DNA of 64,000 nucleotides from Ciborinia camelliae (lineage: Eukaryota; Ascomycota; Leotiomycetes; Helotiales; Sclerotiniaceae): positions 1,492,209-1,556,208 of the forward strand of contig JANPYM010000007.1 of the NCBI GenBank assembly GCA_025890175.1, in the 5' to 3' direction. Position numbers and translations under genes: made by a program. Under the pieces are notes generated by a model, which was not told the DNA's origin, searched no databases, and saw only the letters and a program-made list of their open reading frames with translations. Positions 33,684-44,700 of the stretch are shown piece by piece; within the stretch, counting starts at the first letter, position 1, and the number at the start of each line of letters is the position of its first letter.

Positions 33684-35441
33684 TTTTCTTCAATAAACAA
33701 TAAATTGTGAAGGAGATGGGGGAAATATTTGTGAAGAGGATGAAGAATACTCTGGTCTCTCATGAAGAGGACAGAGCTAGAGGAGGAAAGTAACAGGACG
33801 GATTTGAGTGAATGAAATGAAATGGAATGATATGATAGAGGATCAATGGTTGCCTCTTGATGAGGTTGCGTAGACCACCGCCACTTGCCTTGCAGGGTAT
33901 CGGGTGATCTACACCTATCACAGGATAAGAATCATGCTGGATAACGGAGTTAATTTGTGGCTTGTACCGTACACGTACGTACCTGGAGAAAACATGAAAG
34001 GCATCTTGACTATATGTCTCTCGATTTAACTTCAAAACGATGAATTGAATTGAATGAATTGTATGAAGAAGAAAAGAAAAGGTGTACAGGTGTAAAGGTG
34101 TGACAGCAAGAACAATATTAAAGTTAAGAGGTCAGAGCCCAGGTAAGAGATCCAGATTATTTAGTCTATATAAAGAGTACCTAGGTAGGTACGTACCTAC
34201 CTATAACGGAACCGCGGAATGAATGAAAACCTAGTAGGTATACTGTAGTGGTAGGTAGGTAATGAATGATGTTGGTTTAAAAGTGCAGGCGTCATTCGCG
34301 GTTTACTGAGGGGGAAGAAACCCCACTACTGGTAAATACCTAGTTTGTTTGTATTAATCTACCTAACATTGAACCTACGCCCTACTACGCCTCTTGATAA
34401 CCGCCCAAGAAAAGATATTACTAGGTAGGTACCTAGATTAGGAGGTACTGTACCGTACCTAGTTGGCCATAAGGAAAGGAAAGCTGAATGAAAAATGGCC
34501 CTGTCGGGTATGGTGGTATTGGCAATTTACTAAATATTGCAATCCCCAATAATTAGCAGGTTGGAACTTGGTTGGTTACTGATAATGCAAGTATCTACTG
34601 TACCTAGGGAGTTTCAACGCTTTCGAAATTCGTGCGCTCTTTCGATACCCAATATGTAATGAGGAAAACAAGAACAAAGCATTCCTTGCTTACGCCAACA
34701 ATGTTGGCTCATGCCGTTTGCGTGTTCTAGAGAGATTCGTCTATCGACCGGTATTCATGTAGGTGTCGAAGTACCTAGGTAACATTGCATATGTACAATC
34801 GAGTTGGTGTATACCTAGTAGGTAATAAGACTTACAGTAACTCACGGTACATTGCAATTTGTATTTTACATTTCATGGGCTACGTAGAGAGAGATATCAC
34901 ATCTATCCACTATTGACGTAGGTAGGTATTCTATGGCACCCATCTTTGAAGCCCCATCTATTAAATGTCGTACCTGGTGTTAATCTAGATCTACTGTAGT
35001 CGAGGAGGATCGTCTAATCTTGGCGAACTTGGGTACCCATATCTAAATCGGCAATTATTGGATTTTGACCCCTCCCCCCAAAGCTTTAGCTTAGGCGATG
35101 CTCTCTCTATATGCAACTGACATGCACTCTCCGCAGCTTTCATATCAGTCTATGATCGAATATGCCTACCACGAGGTCTCAAGGTTCAAAATCATTCTAT
35201 TTAGATGATGTTTGAAGGGTATAGTATATTTAAGTCGAGAGAATTTGAAAGTAGAGTATGGCGAGACTCAATCTGCTAGAATAGCTCCCATTTACCTTAA
35301 CCACGAATAAACAGTTGCACCTCGCCAAAAGCATGCATTCACTGCCCACACTCCCTATATTACCCTCAAAGAGCCTTCACTCCGTTTTTAATGTCGAAGA
35401 CATGCCCATCGAGAACATGACTAGCCCCCAGAAAAATTAAA
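33684..35441. other. 1.8-kb spacer rich in ACCTAGGTA-type motifs, no gene seen
   Basis: Clusters of TAGGTAGGTACC and TACCTAGGTA motifs lie near 34178-34262, 34418-34465 and 34770-34825. I see no coding frame with family resemblance. Confidence 0.5.
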
Positions 35442-35918
35442 ATGACGCTCGAAAACCAAACCCCGGATCTAGCATCTCTGATGGAAATTCTTGCAGGTTG
35501 TGTTAAAGATCAATAGCGAGCTCAGCCTTCTACATAGCCAACTCCAGCCATTTGTTGAACAATCCCAAGTTCTCAAGGAAGATTCGAGAGCGAAAATTGA
35601 TGCTTTGATCGCGGAACATGAAGCGCTTAAAAGGATTGTAGAAGAAGACGGCGCCCGTGAAGAAGCCACTGGGGCTGTAAAGCTTGCAAAGCTTTACAGG
35701 AATTTTCGATACTCCCGAAACGGTGTTTCCACAAGTTCGCAGAATTAGACTCCGGAGCATTGTTCGATAGTTTGGCAAGAGATGTAGAAGTAAGGGGTAT
35801 TTATGAAGGGATTCTTTCGCGAGCTCGCAAGTATAAGGGGGTTCCAGAATTGGACCTTGGACCACGGTTCAGTTTGATATGCAGACTGTTTTTGGGTGTA
35901 AATTTAGTTTCAGGATAG
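35442..35918 (+). pseudogene. Small coiled-coil gene with two frame breaks
   Basis: A plausible start ATG at 35442 gives MTLENQTPDLASLMEILA, which must shift frame near 35497 to continue as VLKINSELSLLHSQLQPFV, RAKIDALIAEHEALKRIVEE and AKLYRNFRYS, then shift again near 35725 to continue as FAELDSGALFDSLARDVEVRGIYEGI and LDLGPRFSLICRLFLGV before TAG at 35916. All three pieces have coding-like composition and form one plausible helical protein of about 155 residues. I do not recognise the family. No intron of usual size explains either shift. It may be a decayed gene, or an intact gene with two sequence errors. Confidence 0.55.
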
Positions 35919-36478
35919 TCTGGTAGTTTGTGATTCCCACCCAGAACCACAGAGCTCAAATTCATCTAGAAGACGATATAAGGTTCTGATCGTCTCACTA
36001 AGGCTTGAAGATTAATCTAGAATTCATTGTTCAAAACAGTCTTGGATACTGCAAGGGGAATTGATTGTCCTACAAAAAGTCGGAGGTTGAGTCGATATTG
36101 ATTGTTCAACTTGGGTTGAAAAATTCTGAGCTCTTGATTGTATACCTCAAGGAATGAACTAGACTGGAAAAAAGGATCAATAAACGGGGTTTTCACATGC
36201 CAACTAGAGAAATTGCGATACGCTAGTGGTTGGGGGTAATGAGGCAATGAGAATATCTCTCCTCACATGGTAAATAATATTAATGTAATGTCTAATATGC
36301 TTCATATTTATAACAGTCTGAGCTAGCCAGTGATTGGAATCTTGTCTAACAATCATCTTCTGAATTGCTAGAGGTCGTCTGGAACTTGAGACGAACTTTT
36401 GTGATTGAGGAAGGTATTTTCACAACCATGAAGCTCCAATTATCGCACGAGGAACTATTTCTGGTGCTTGTTTGGGCT
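35919..36478. other. Spacer, no gene seen
   Basis: This is the 3' flank of the BSP gene and of the small coiled-coil remnant, which converge here. No coding frame is recognised. Confidence 0.45.
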
Positions 36479-37441
36479 TCACAGCTTTGTGGGGTCATCT
36501 TTCGTCTCCTCCGGGGCTGTGTTAGGCATCCCATCATCCCCTCTAGACTCAAGCTTTCTAGGTGTGGTAGCATCCTCCTTTTCTATAATTACACACTCCT
36601 CATCTTCGGCTTTCCTCCTCTCAGCTTCAAGATATTCCGAGTAATCTTTCCAGAGTTGCTTTACTGGCCTTCCACAGAGCTCAGTCCAATAGCGTTTCTC
36701 TTCGTATCGCTCAATCCTCAACTTTTCATTCAGCCTCCTTATTGTGCCTTTGCCGAATCTCTGTTCCAGATATTCCAGAAAGTATCCTGTGTGTTGGTAA
36801 CCTGCATCCCAATTCCCACCAGATTCTTTCTTCCAATGAGGTGGACTCAAATCGGCGTTCAATCGCACCCAATCTGCGATCCCCTCAATCAAGCCACCAG
36901 GGCAGGTTTGAAACGCATTATACTGGTAGCAATGCACCATCTCGTGAGTCAATACTCCCATTATTTCGTGCCTTTTTCGTTCCGATGCAATCCCATTGAT
37001 ATAATCGAGAGAGAAATGTATCTCTTTGTGGTCATCGTCGAGTTCGCTACCTGTTGTATATGCCACACCTTCCATGGAACGGAGGATGAGGGTCACCGAT
37101 CTAGTCGTTGGGATAGTAGTCGTGGGACAATGGGGTGATTCATAAAGCAGAGTGAGAACGCTTTGAACGGCTGTTTGCAGAGCCTCACTCGCTATAACGG
37201 CGGTCAAGAAAGTCTGGGAACCTGCATGATTGAGATCACGTATCTCGAGACGTAACTTGGGTAGAGAGAAGTTGGTAGACTCAATGGATCTATCATCTTG
37301 AGTAGGCTTTGATGCCGGCTTTCCTTTCGAAGGAGGCATCGGTATAGGGGTTGGGGTTGGAGCTGGAGCTGGTGAGGCGCTGGAAATTTGTGGCATGAAC
37401 ACAGGTGGAGGAACTGGACTAGCTGCGGGGGAAGTGGGCAT
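36479..37441 (-). CDS. Basic secretory protein (BSP)-family zinc metallopeptidase-like protein
   Basis: Single exon, 320 residues, ATG at 37441. After a Pro-rich N-terminal tail of about 50 residues comes the BSP domain (LPKLRLEIRDLNHAGSQTFL, then IHFSLDYINGI). It keeps the metal-binding and catalytic string HEMVHCYQYN at residues 166-170 plus (H166, E167, H170) and EGIADWVRL at 186-194, which fits a gluzincin-like HExxH...EG-AD site. Plant BSPs are secreted and defence-linked, but this protein has no signal peptide. The C-terminal 40 residues are acidic and probably disordered. The peptidase activity is predicted from the residues, not shown. It is divergent from STU1 over 825 bp. Confidence 0.88.
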   Translation of the reverse strand: MPTSPAASPVPPPVFMPQISSASPAPAPTPTPIPMPPSKGKPASKPTQDDRSIESTNFSLPKLRLEIRDLNHAGSQTFLTAVIASEALQTAVQSVLTLLYESPHCPTTTIPTTRSVTLILRSMEGVAYTTGSELDDDHKEIHFSLDYINGIASERKRHEIMGVLTHEMVHCYQYNAFQTCPGGLIEGIADWVRLNADLSPPHWKKESGGNWDAGYQHTGYFLEYLEQRFGKGTIRRLNEKLRIERYEEKRYWTELCGRPVKQLWKDYSEYLEAERRKAEDEECVIIEKEDATTPRKLESRGDDGMPNTAPEETKDDPTKL

Positions 37442-38266
37442 GGTATAATGCAGGTGGATTCATGGGATTGTAATGTACGGAGTAGTGTAGGGTTTATTAA
37501 AAGGGTCTTGGACAAGGTCGGTCTTGCAAGGGTCCCCTTTGCGATTTCAACTCTTATGGGGGAAATTGTAATAGGTAATAGATAATAGGTAATAGGTAAT
37601 AATGGAGTAGTAATGGAGTAGCAATAGAGCAAATGTAGCAATAGAGTTTGAGCTTGTTATATTGTTATATAAGCTTATTTTGAATAATACGGAGTAGCTG
37701 GAGATGACAGATAACGTAGGTAGGATAGATAGGTTATAGGTACCTAGGTACCTAGCTATCAATAATGGAAGAGTGAGTCAGGAATCTATTTATGTACCTA
37801 GATAGGTAATTATAATAATGTTTATTTCCCTTTATGTTTATATTTAAATTCTCAAAAAGGAATGAATTGTAGATTGTGAAATTAACTCATATCGACAAGT
37901 TGAGAGTAAAGAGTAAAGTAAGAGGTTCACAACTCTTATAACTCTCATTGGATGGCTTGGCTTGTTTATTTAGGACTAGTGTGAACCCCCTGCCCTGGCA
38001 ACCATAATTTGTTTTGACGCAACAGAATTATTATCTCCAAACCGAAATTCGAAGTTACATACAAAAGTACAACATCTTGGTAAGTGATTTCAAATTTCAT
38101 AATTTCTTAATGTGAATATTGTGCTACATGCAATCTCTATAATAACCGAATTCGCACACTGCATAACCTCCTTTATTCTCACAATCACTGACAGCACATC
38201 TCATCTATAGATACATATTCCGAGAATTGATCTTTCTGGTTTCCCCAAGTTCACCCCACCTCAATC
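37442..38266. other. Divergent promoter region between the BSP gene and STU1
   Basis: No third gene. It contains a TAGGTAATAGA-type repeat near 37571-37600 and TACCTAGGTA palindromes near 37737-37752. A pyrimidine-rich stretch precedes the STU1 ATG. Confidence 0.5.
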
Positions 38267-41200
38267 ATGGGTGAAAAGATCACCGAAGATCAAGTCACAA
38301 ACTTGCTGGCAATCCTTCGAACTGATGCCTTGATAGATGCAAAGGTCAATCAAATCAATAATATCAAATCCAGTATCAAACAGCATAATGTTCCCGAACC
38401 ATGCATCCCTTCACTATTCGAAGCCTTGCGCGCAGCACTGTCATCACAGCATGCTGCCCTGGTCAACGCTGGATTCTCTACACTCAATCATCTCCTCGCC
38501 AGATTATCACGCCAGGAACCAAAATACATCTTGAAGGAAGCCGCGCGGACTCTGCCGATGATAAATGATAAGATGGGCGATCAAAGGGAGAAATATAGAC
38601 AACTTGCCGCGCAATGTCTTACCACTTTCTGGAAGAACGCACCCATGGATGTAGAAAGAATCGTGAAGAACGCGGGACTAATAGGCAAAAACTCAAGAAT
38701 GAAAGAAACTTCGATGAATTGGGTTGTTCAGGTAAATAAATGGATCTTGTCGCAGGATTTACACTTTCTAACCACTTCATCAAATAGATGCACCAAGAGC
38801 ATGGGATGCCATTTAAAAGTTTTGTAACTACACTAATGGATCTACTTGAAGACGCCGATGGCATGGTGAGAGACACTGCGAGAAATACTGTGATCACTCT
38901 GTTTCAGTAAGCCAGTTCTAGTCAAGATTATTTTTGTATACTAACATGCCACAGAAATGCTCCTAATGGGGCCAAGTCTGATCTCAAAAAGCAATTGAAG
39001 AATTTTAATGTTCGACCAGCAATCGTATCCGCCATCACAAGTCAACTCATACCAGGAGGACCCCCGGTGGTTGTGGAGCCAGAAAGAACTGAAGTCCCTA
39101 TGCGAAATCCTTTAGCTAGCAGTGTATCTGCGATGAACATCTCAAGACCAGCAACACCCGAAGTCAGGATAGAGCAAGTGGAGCCTGCATATGTGAATAC
39201 ACTGAGAGAACTAGAGGAAACATTTCAAGAAATGCACCAATGGTTCCATGACAAGGAGTCGGAAGCGAATTGGTTCAAGAGAGAACAGAGTTGTACAAAA
39301 TTACGAAGACTGAACGCCGGAAATGCCCCAAGTGACTATCATGATGCCTTCCTTGCTGGCATAAAAGGCCTCCTGGATGGTATATTGAAGGCTGTTAACT
39401 CGCTGAGAACAAGTCTTTCTAAGGAAGGATGTAGTGTCGTTCAAGAGGTGGCTAGGACTGCGGGCCCTGGGCTGGATCCTATGGTCGAAATTCTTCTGCA
39501 AAACCTCATCAAGCTCTGCGGTGGTACCAAGAAGATCAGTTCACAGAATGGAAATGCCACCGTTGATATTATTATCAGCGGCGTCACCTATAATCATCGA
39601 ATTATGCAGCATATTTGGCTCGCATGCCAGGATAAAAATGTTCAGCCCAGAACATATGCCACAGGTTGGCTCAAAACATTGCTAAAGAAGGAGGCGCATC
39701 ACAAGAGTCATGTTGAACATAGCGGAGGCTTGGAATTGATAGAAAAGTGTATTAAGAAAGGTCTAGCCGACGCAAATCCTGGTGTTCGAGAGAACATGAG
39801 ATCAACCTACTGGACCTTTGCTCAAATATGGCCGGCAAGGGCTGAGATGTAAGTGCATAAGTACTTCTATCGGGCCTTAATGATGGCTAACAATTTCTAG
39901 AATAGTTGAGGACCTCGAACCGACTCAGAGAAGATTACTAGAAAACTCTCCAGACAACCCCAATGCTCCAAAGAAGGCGGCGGCAGCAACCGCCAAGCCG
40001 GGCCTTGGTTTCTCCAAGAGCACTGCTGGACCTCCTAGACCTTCTTTGAGAGAGACTATGATGGCACAGAAAAAGGCACAAATGGCCAACAAGAACATTC
40101 CATCTCGTCCTGGTTCTGCAATGTCAACATTCTCTCCAACGAGGACCGTTACAACTGCATCGGGCAAACCGTCATCTTCAGAAGCAGCTCCTACACGACC
40201 ACATCAGGACGCTACTGGATCTCGTGGCGGTCTTTCTGTCGCACCCATGCGACCGACTAAATCCAAGAGACCAGAACTTGCTGCTAGACCTGCAACTGCC
40301 GGGCCGTATTCTGTAAGGAGACACAATCAAGCTTCCAGCGAAGCAACTGCAAGCCCTTCATCCTCTACATCTGCAAGACCACCAAGGTCTAAGACTCCTG
40401 TCGCTACCAGTTCTCCTCAAGCCAGAAGAGCTCCGATGCCGAGGCCCAATACAAGCCATTCTAGTCATCCAACTCAGTCTAGTGTTCCAACTCAATCTAG
40501 TCATCCAGCAACCCAATCCAGCCATTCAACCCAATCCACTTACTCTAGCCCCCCCAAAAGTACATCTGCACGCGTGGCTACAGCTTCCCCCAGGCTTGCT
40601 GCCTCCCCGCATATCAGTAGTCCTGATAGGAAAAGAACTAAATCAGTACCTGCATTACCGGGATCCAGTCCCTCAAGAGCGGATGAAGATTTTACTATGG
40701 TTGTTCCCACCCTTACAGGATTGGAGCGAATGCAATCTGAGAAAGTTTCTCGGGTCACTGACTCATCTGATGGAGAAGATATCAAAGCACCTGCCAATCA
40801 ACCAATGAAGGTTTATGAAGATCCATTCTCAAGTACAGATGATACAACCACTTCTAGGCCCACAGTTACTTCATCTGTCCTAGAAGAAGTGCCCGTCAAT
40901 GAAGATGCCATGAATCTGGCGAGAACCGATATTGGCGAATTCGATGGCGCGGGAGCTAATATTGCACCAATGTCTCCGGACAAGCTCAAACAAAGTACAA
41001 AATTACTCGATAGCGGCATTACAAAAATCAAATCCAAATCTCTAGATGTCCACGGTTTTCGAAAACTTCAAGTCATGATCAGAGATAACAAAGCCGTATG
41101 GGGCGATGGCAGATTCTCTGCTCTCTTGTTGGGTCTTTTCGAGTATCTTGAAGAGCCCTTAGCAAATCTTTCACCCGCAAAAGTCCAAGACGTCAAAGCA

Positions 41201-41728
41201 CAAATACTGGCCACAATAAAAGTCATGTACAAAAACTACCGAGAATCCTTCAGACCACATATCGCAAAAGGCTTCCAGTCCATTCTTGTCGCCCGCTCCT
41301 GCTACGATGCGCGCTCTCACATTGTCAGTGGCCTCGAACTTCTTGCCGACGAACTTGTCACACTCGCCGATCCCAAAGACACCATCTCTACCATCCTCTC
41401 CTCCCTATCTATCGAAGAAATGTCATTAGAAGGCTGTCGAAAATTAAGTATGGGATTACATATACTCAAGCAGACACTAGATAGCAAAACGGAGGTTGAA
41501 TTAGAGGATGTGGAAATTGATAACATCTTGGGATTGGCGGCAAAATGTCTAGAGAGCAAGGAAAGCGGAGTAAGGTTAGATGCTGTGGTACTTTGTGTGA
41601 GTACTCATGCGCGGATCGGAGAAGCTAGATTCTGGAGTGGTATTGGAGGGAGAGTGAGTGGCGATCCGAAGAGCTTGATTACATATTATATTGTTAAGAG
41701 ACAGAGGGAGGTTGAGGTGGGAAATTGA
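38267..41728 (+). CDS. STU1: CLASP-family microtubule-associated protein (STU1 type)
   Basis: Four exons, 38267-38731, 38788-38906, 38955-39848 and 39901-41728, give 1101 residues. Introns of 56, 48 and 52 nt have good GTAAAT or GTAAG donors and keep phase. The N-terminal TOG-like HEAT array starts at once (ITEDQVTNLLAILRTD, then ALVNAGFSTLNHLL). A CLASP_N-type domain spans about residues 273-500 (ELEETFQEMHQWFHDKESEANW, then HIWLACQDKNVQPRTYATGWL). A Ser/Pro/Thr/Arg-rich linker of about 300 residues follows, as expected for microtubule lattice binding. It includes an STQSSHP-like repeat. A C-terminal helical domain closes the protein (HGFRKLQVMIRDNKAVWGDGRF). CLASPs stabilise spindle and interphase microtubules; assignment to STU1 rests on domain order and the fungal setting. 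Confidence 0.92.
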
Positions 41729-44700
41729 GGGGGTGTAGAGTGTCGTAGAAAGAAGGACAGAGGCGGGATGGTGCTAATGTTTCAGTGGAGTGGGTGACGA
41801 GCAAGGGCTGTACGCCACGAAGGCTTTCTATTTTGATTGATTATTTTTGGGATATCTTTTGGTAGGTGTGATGGATTCTCTGGTCTGTAGCGAGGGAAAA
41901 GGGAAGGGGGTACAAGGCGTTGTGCAGTGCACTTTACATATCAACTTTCTGGTTATTGTCAGGGATGTCATACACGTAGAGTTTAGTTTAAGTAATATCA
42001 TATGTTATAATTTGTGAATTGATCATGCTTGTGCGGCAGTTGTGCAGGTTGTATGTGTGTATGTATGCTGGCTGCTTGGTGGTGATGGTGATGGTGTGGT
42101 GGTGGTATGAGCCAAGTCTAAACACCGGCTTTCTTTTGAGAGTTTCTTGTATATCTCTTCTTCGAAATGCACAAATCATGATGAGGCTACATCACAAAGT
42201 CACAGGTCTCTTAAAGAGGATATGTTTCTTCCATCATGAAGCTTATGAATACATCCCAAGGGATTCTGTGTTAAGAATCCGCTCGGGAACAAGGGAAGTA
42301 GATTCACCCAATCCAATCCAATCCAACCCAGCGCAACTCATTCTCTACTATATCAACCCTTCTAAGAACGACCAATTAATCCATCTAGATCGCAAAGAAG
42401 GGTAAAACGCCGAGTCCAGAAAAGCACATGTCGTTTTATATAACTCGCCTCGTCTCGCCTCGCCTAATACCTAACTCATGTTCTCATCCCAACCCCCACC
42501 GCCGCTCCCCATCATAGCCCCTTCCTCCGCGCTCTCCTTCTCGATTGGCCACGTGGCAGCCATCAGCTAGTCCCAGAAACCCCTTCTTTTTCAACATATA
42601 ATAGGTTTCTTCAAAAGAATTCCTACGGGTTTTCTTCGACTCGGCTGTGATGATATCTGCTGGGCATCCATCCATCCATATGATGTAGAAGTACCGATGC
42701 AGGGATTTAATGAGGAAGCGTGCGGGTTTCCAATATCGAGGGTTCGGATTAGTCTTGGAGAGATAGATTGCTTGCTTACATGTATATAGTTATGAGGGTT
42801 GTGATGGGACCTGGGTAAAGTACCCAAGCTGAGGTGTTTGATATACTTTGGGGTGCCCTTGAGTTTGAAAGTAGGAGGTAGGAGGTAGGAGGGAAGAGTA
42901 GGGGAGGGGGAGGATACTGTAAAGAGATGTGGAAGGGGAGGGAAGCGAGGCTGAGGTGTTTCATCTGTTGAGATGTTGGTGGTTTTATGAAGATTGTGGA
43001 GAGAGAGGGAGAGGGTAGTTTTGTCAGCAGGGGAGGATTTGGAAGGTGAGAATTTGAATAGATGGCAGAATGAATGGGTGCGAGTTTTTGTTTCAAGGTC
43101 TTTATGGAGTTTAGAAATACTTGGGTTGCATTGGTGATGTGGTTTTATTTTGACTGGTGTCACAAAACGATATGTATTGGGTTAAGCTGAAGATGGGATT
43201 ATAATGCCAAATCCCCATTGGAAATCCTGATATTCTCTGATACGGTACTGTACATCCTCATCTGATATCTTCAGACTACTACTATTGCTATACAACACTC
43301 TATATTTCAGCTAAAAATCAAGCAGAGGCACAAAGGCCAACAGTGTTGTAATTGGTTTTGCAAGAGCATTCATTCATTGAAAATGTCCAGGAAATTGTGG
43401 ATATGCAACCAAACCTTTTGGGTTGGAAGTTAGAGAAAAGTAATGTGGGATGATAATATAAAATATTCACATTTGAAATAGATATCGAAAAAAAACTTCA
43501 TCTGAAGTTTTAAAAACTATCGCAGGTATACATTTTAACATGAGAGTATTTCGGCCAAAAATGTAAATGGGCAGGATAGGCTTGTGGTTAACCTCTGAGC
43601 AATATCGGGATACATGGATATATGGATAGGCTAAGAAAGTGATATGGGATTCGATACGTAGAATCAAAAGGTATGGGACGAGGATAAACTTTTCTTCTCG
43701 CTGATACTAGCTGAATATGCTGAATATGATGGAGATGACTGTATATGAGATGAAACATGCATGACAAGAATAAACTCAAAGTTTAGGTTAGGGATTGAGA
43801 ATGCATGTGTATGATGTTGGAGGTGCGGGTGGAGGGTGAGTGCCATGGATTTTGATATGCGGGTGTTTTATGCATGAAATGTGATGCGATTGGGCGGCTG
43901 ATTGATGTTTATGCGTATTTTATAGGTAATTAGGTAGTTAGTGCTACGCTGGGTGTGATGGGGGGAAGGATAGGACGCTTGTACGGACGAAAATCATGGA
44001 GTGATTTGATCGATGCTGAGGTTCATTGCGAATAATTGCCAGTTAGTTGGAGGGAGGTAGTTGGTGAGCGGCATTGCGGCAGGAGTTAGATATGGTGTTG
44101 GTGATATGTTGGTGGCTTGTCCAAACACTTGTCGGACGGGTGCTTTGCAGCATATGATGCTCAATCTGAACTTCTGAAGCACGGAAAATATACTAGATCT
44201 CAGGATAACTCGCTCTCTTTCCTAATTTGGCATCCATCGGGGTTCTAGGTAGACCCGACGTCGATACTTTCACGTGATACGCCAGATTATGATTTTCCCC
44301 ATACTTATCCGCAAACAATAAAGCCGAGGTAGGTGGTACTATACGTTGGCCGGCAAGAAACTCGTTTTCGAGATCGTTAATCTCATCCAAAGCGGAGCCT
44401 TCCCGTAGATTTCATCATTCATCACTAATATGCCTCTGGTTAATAGACTAGAATCTAGATACCTAGACGAAGGGTTTTCCTGCTGGCAAACACGACCTCG
44501 AGTCTCGACTCTGACATCCATGGATTCCGTAAATAAATTCTGTAAATAAATCCAGACGTTTCTTCAAGGAGGATTACCAAATCTAGACTGAAACGTTGAT
44601 GATGTGTTTGAGGGATATTGACCGACGGGATTACTGTACTGATTTCGGGTTGGGAGATTATTGAATCATCTTTCTCAGCTCATAACTTTTGTAGCAAGAT

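Noticed and set aside
42591..43163. 190-residue Pro/Ser/Thr-rich frame on the minus strand
   Set aside because: It has a GTG start, no domain, and mirrors a purine-skewed stretch on the plus strand.
44193..44405. Minus-strand open stretch with coding-like codons (LDEINDLENEFLAGQ)
   Set aside because: No ATG, no neighbouring exon with matching phase, no known family. Left unannotated; could be a remnant.
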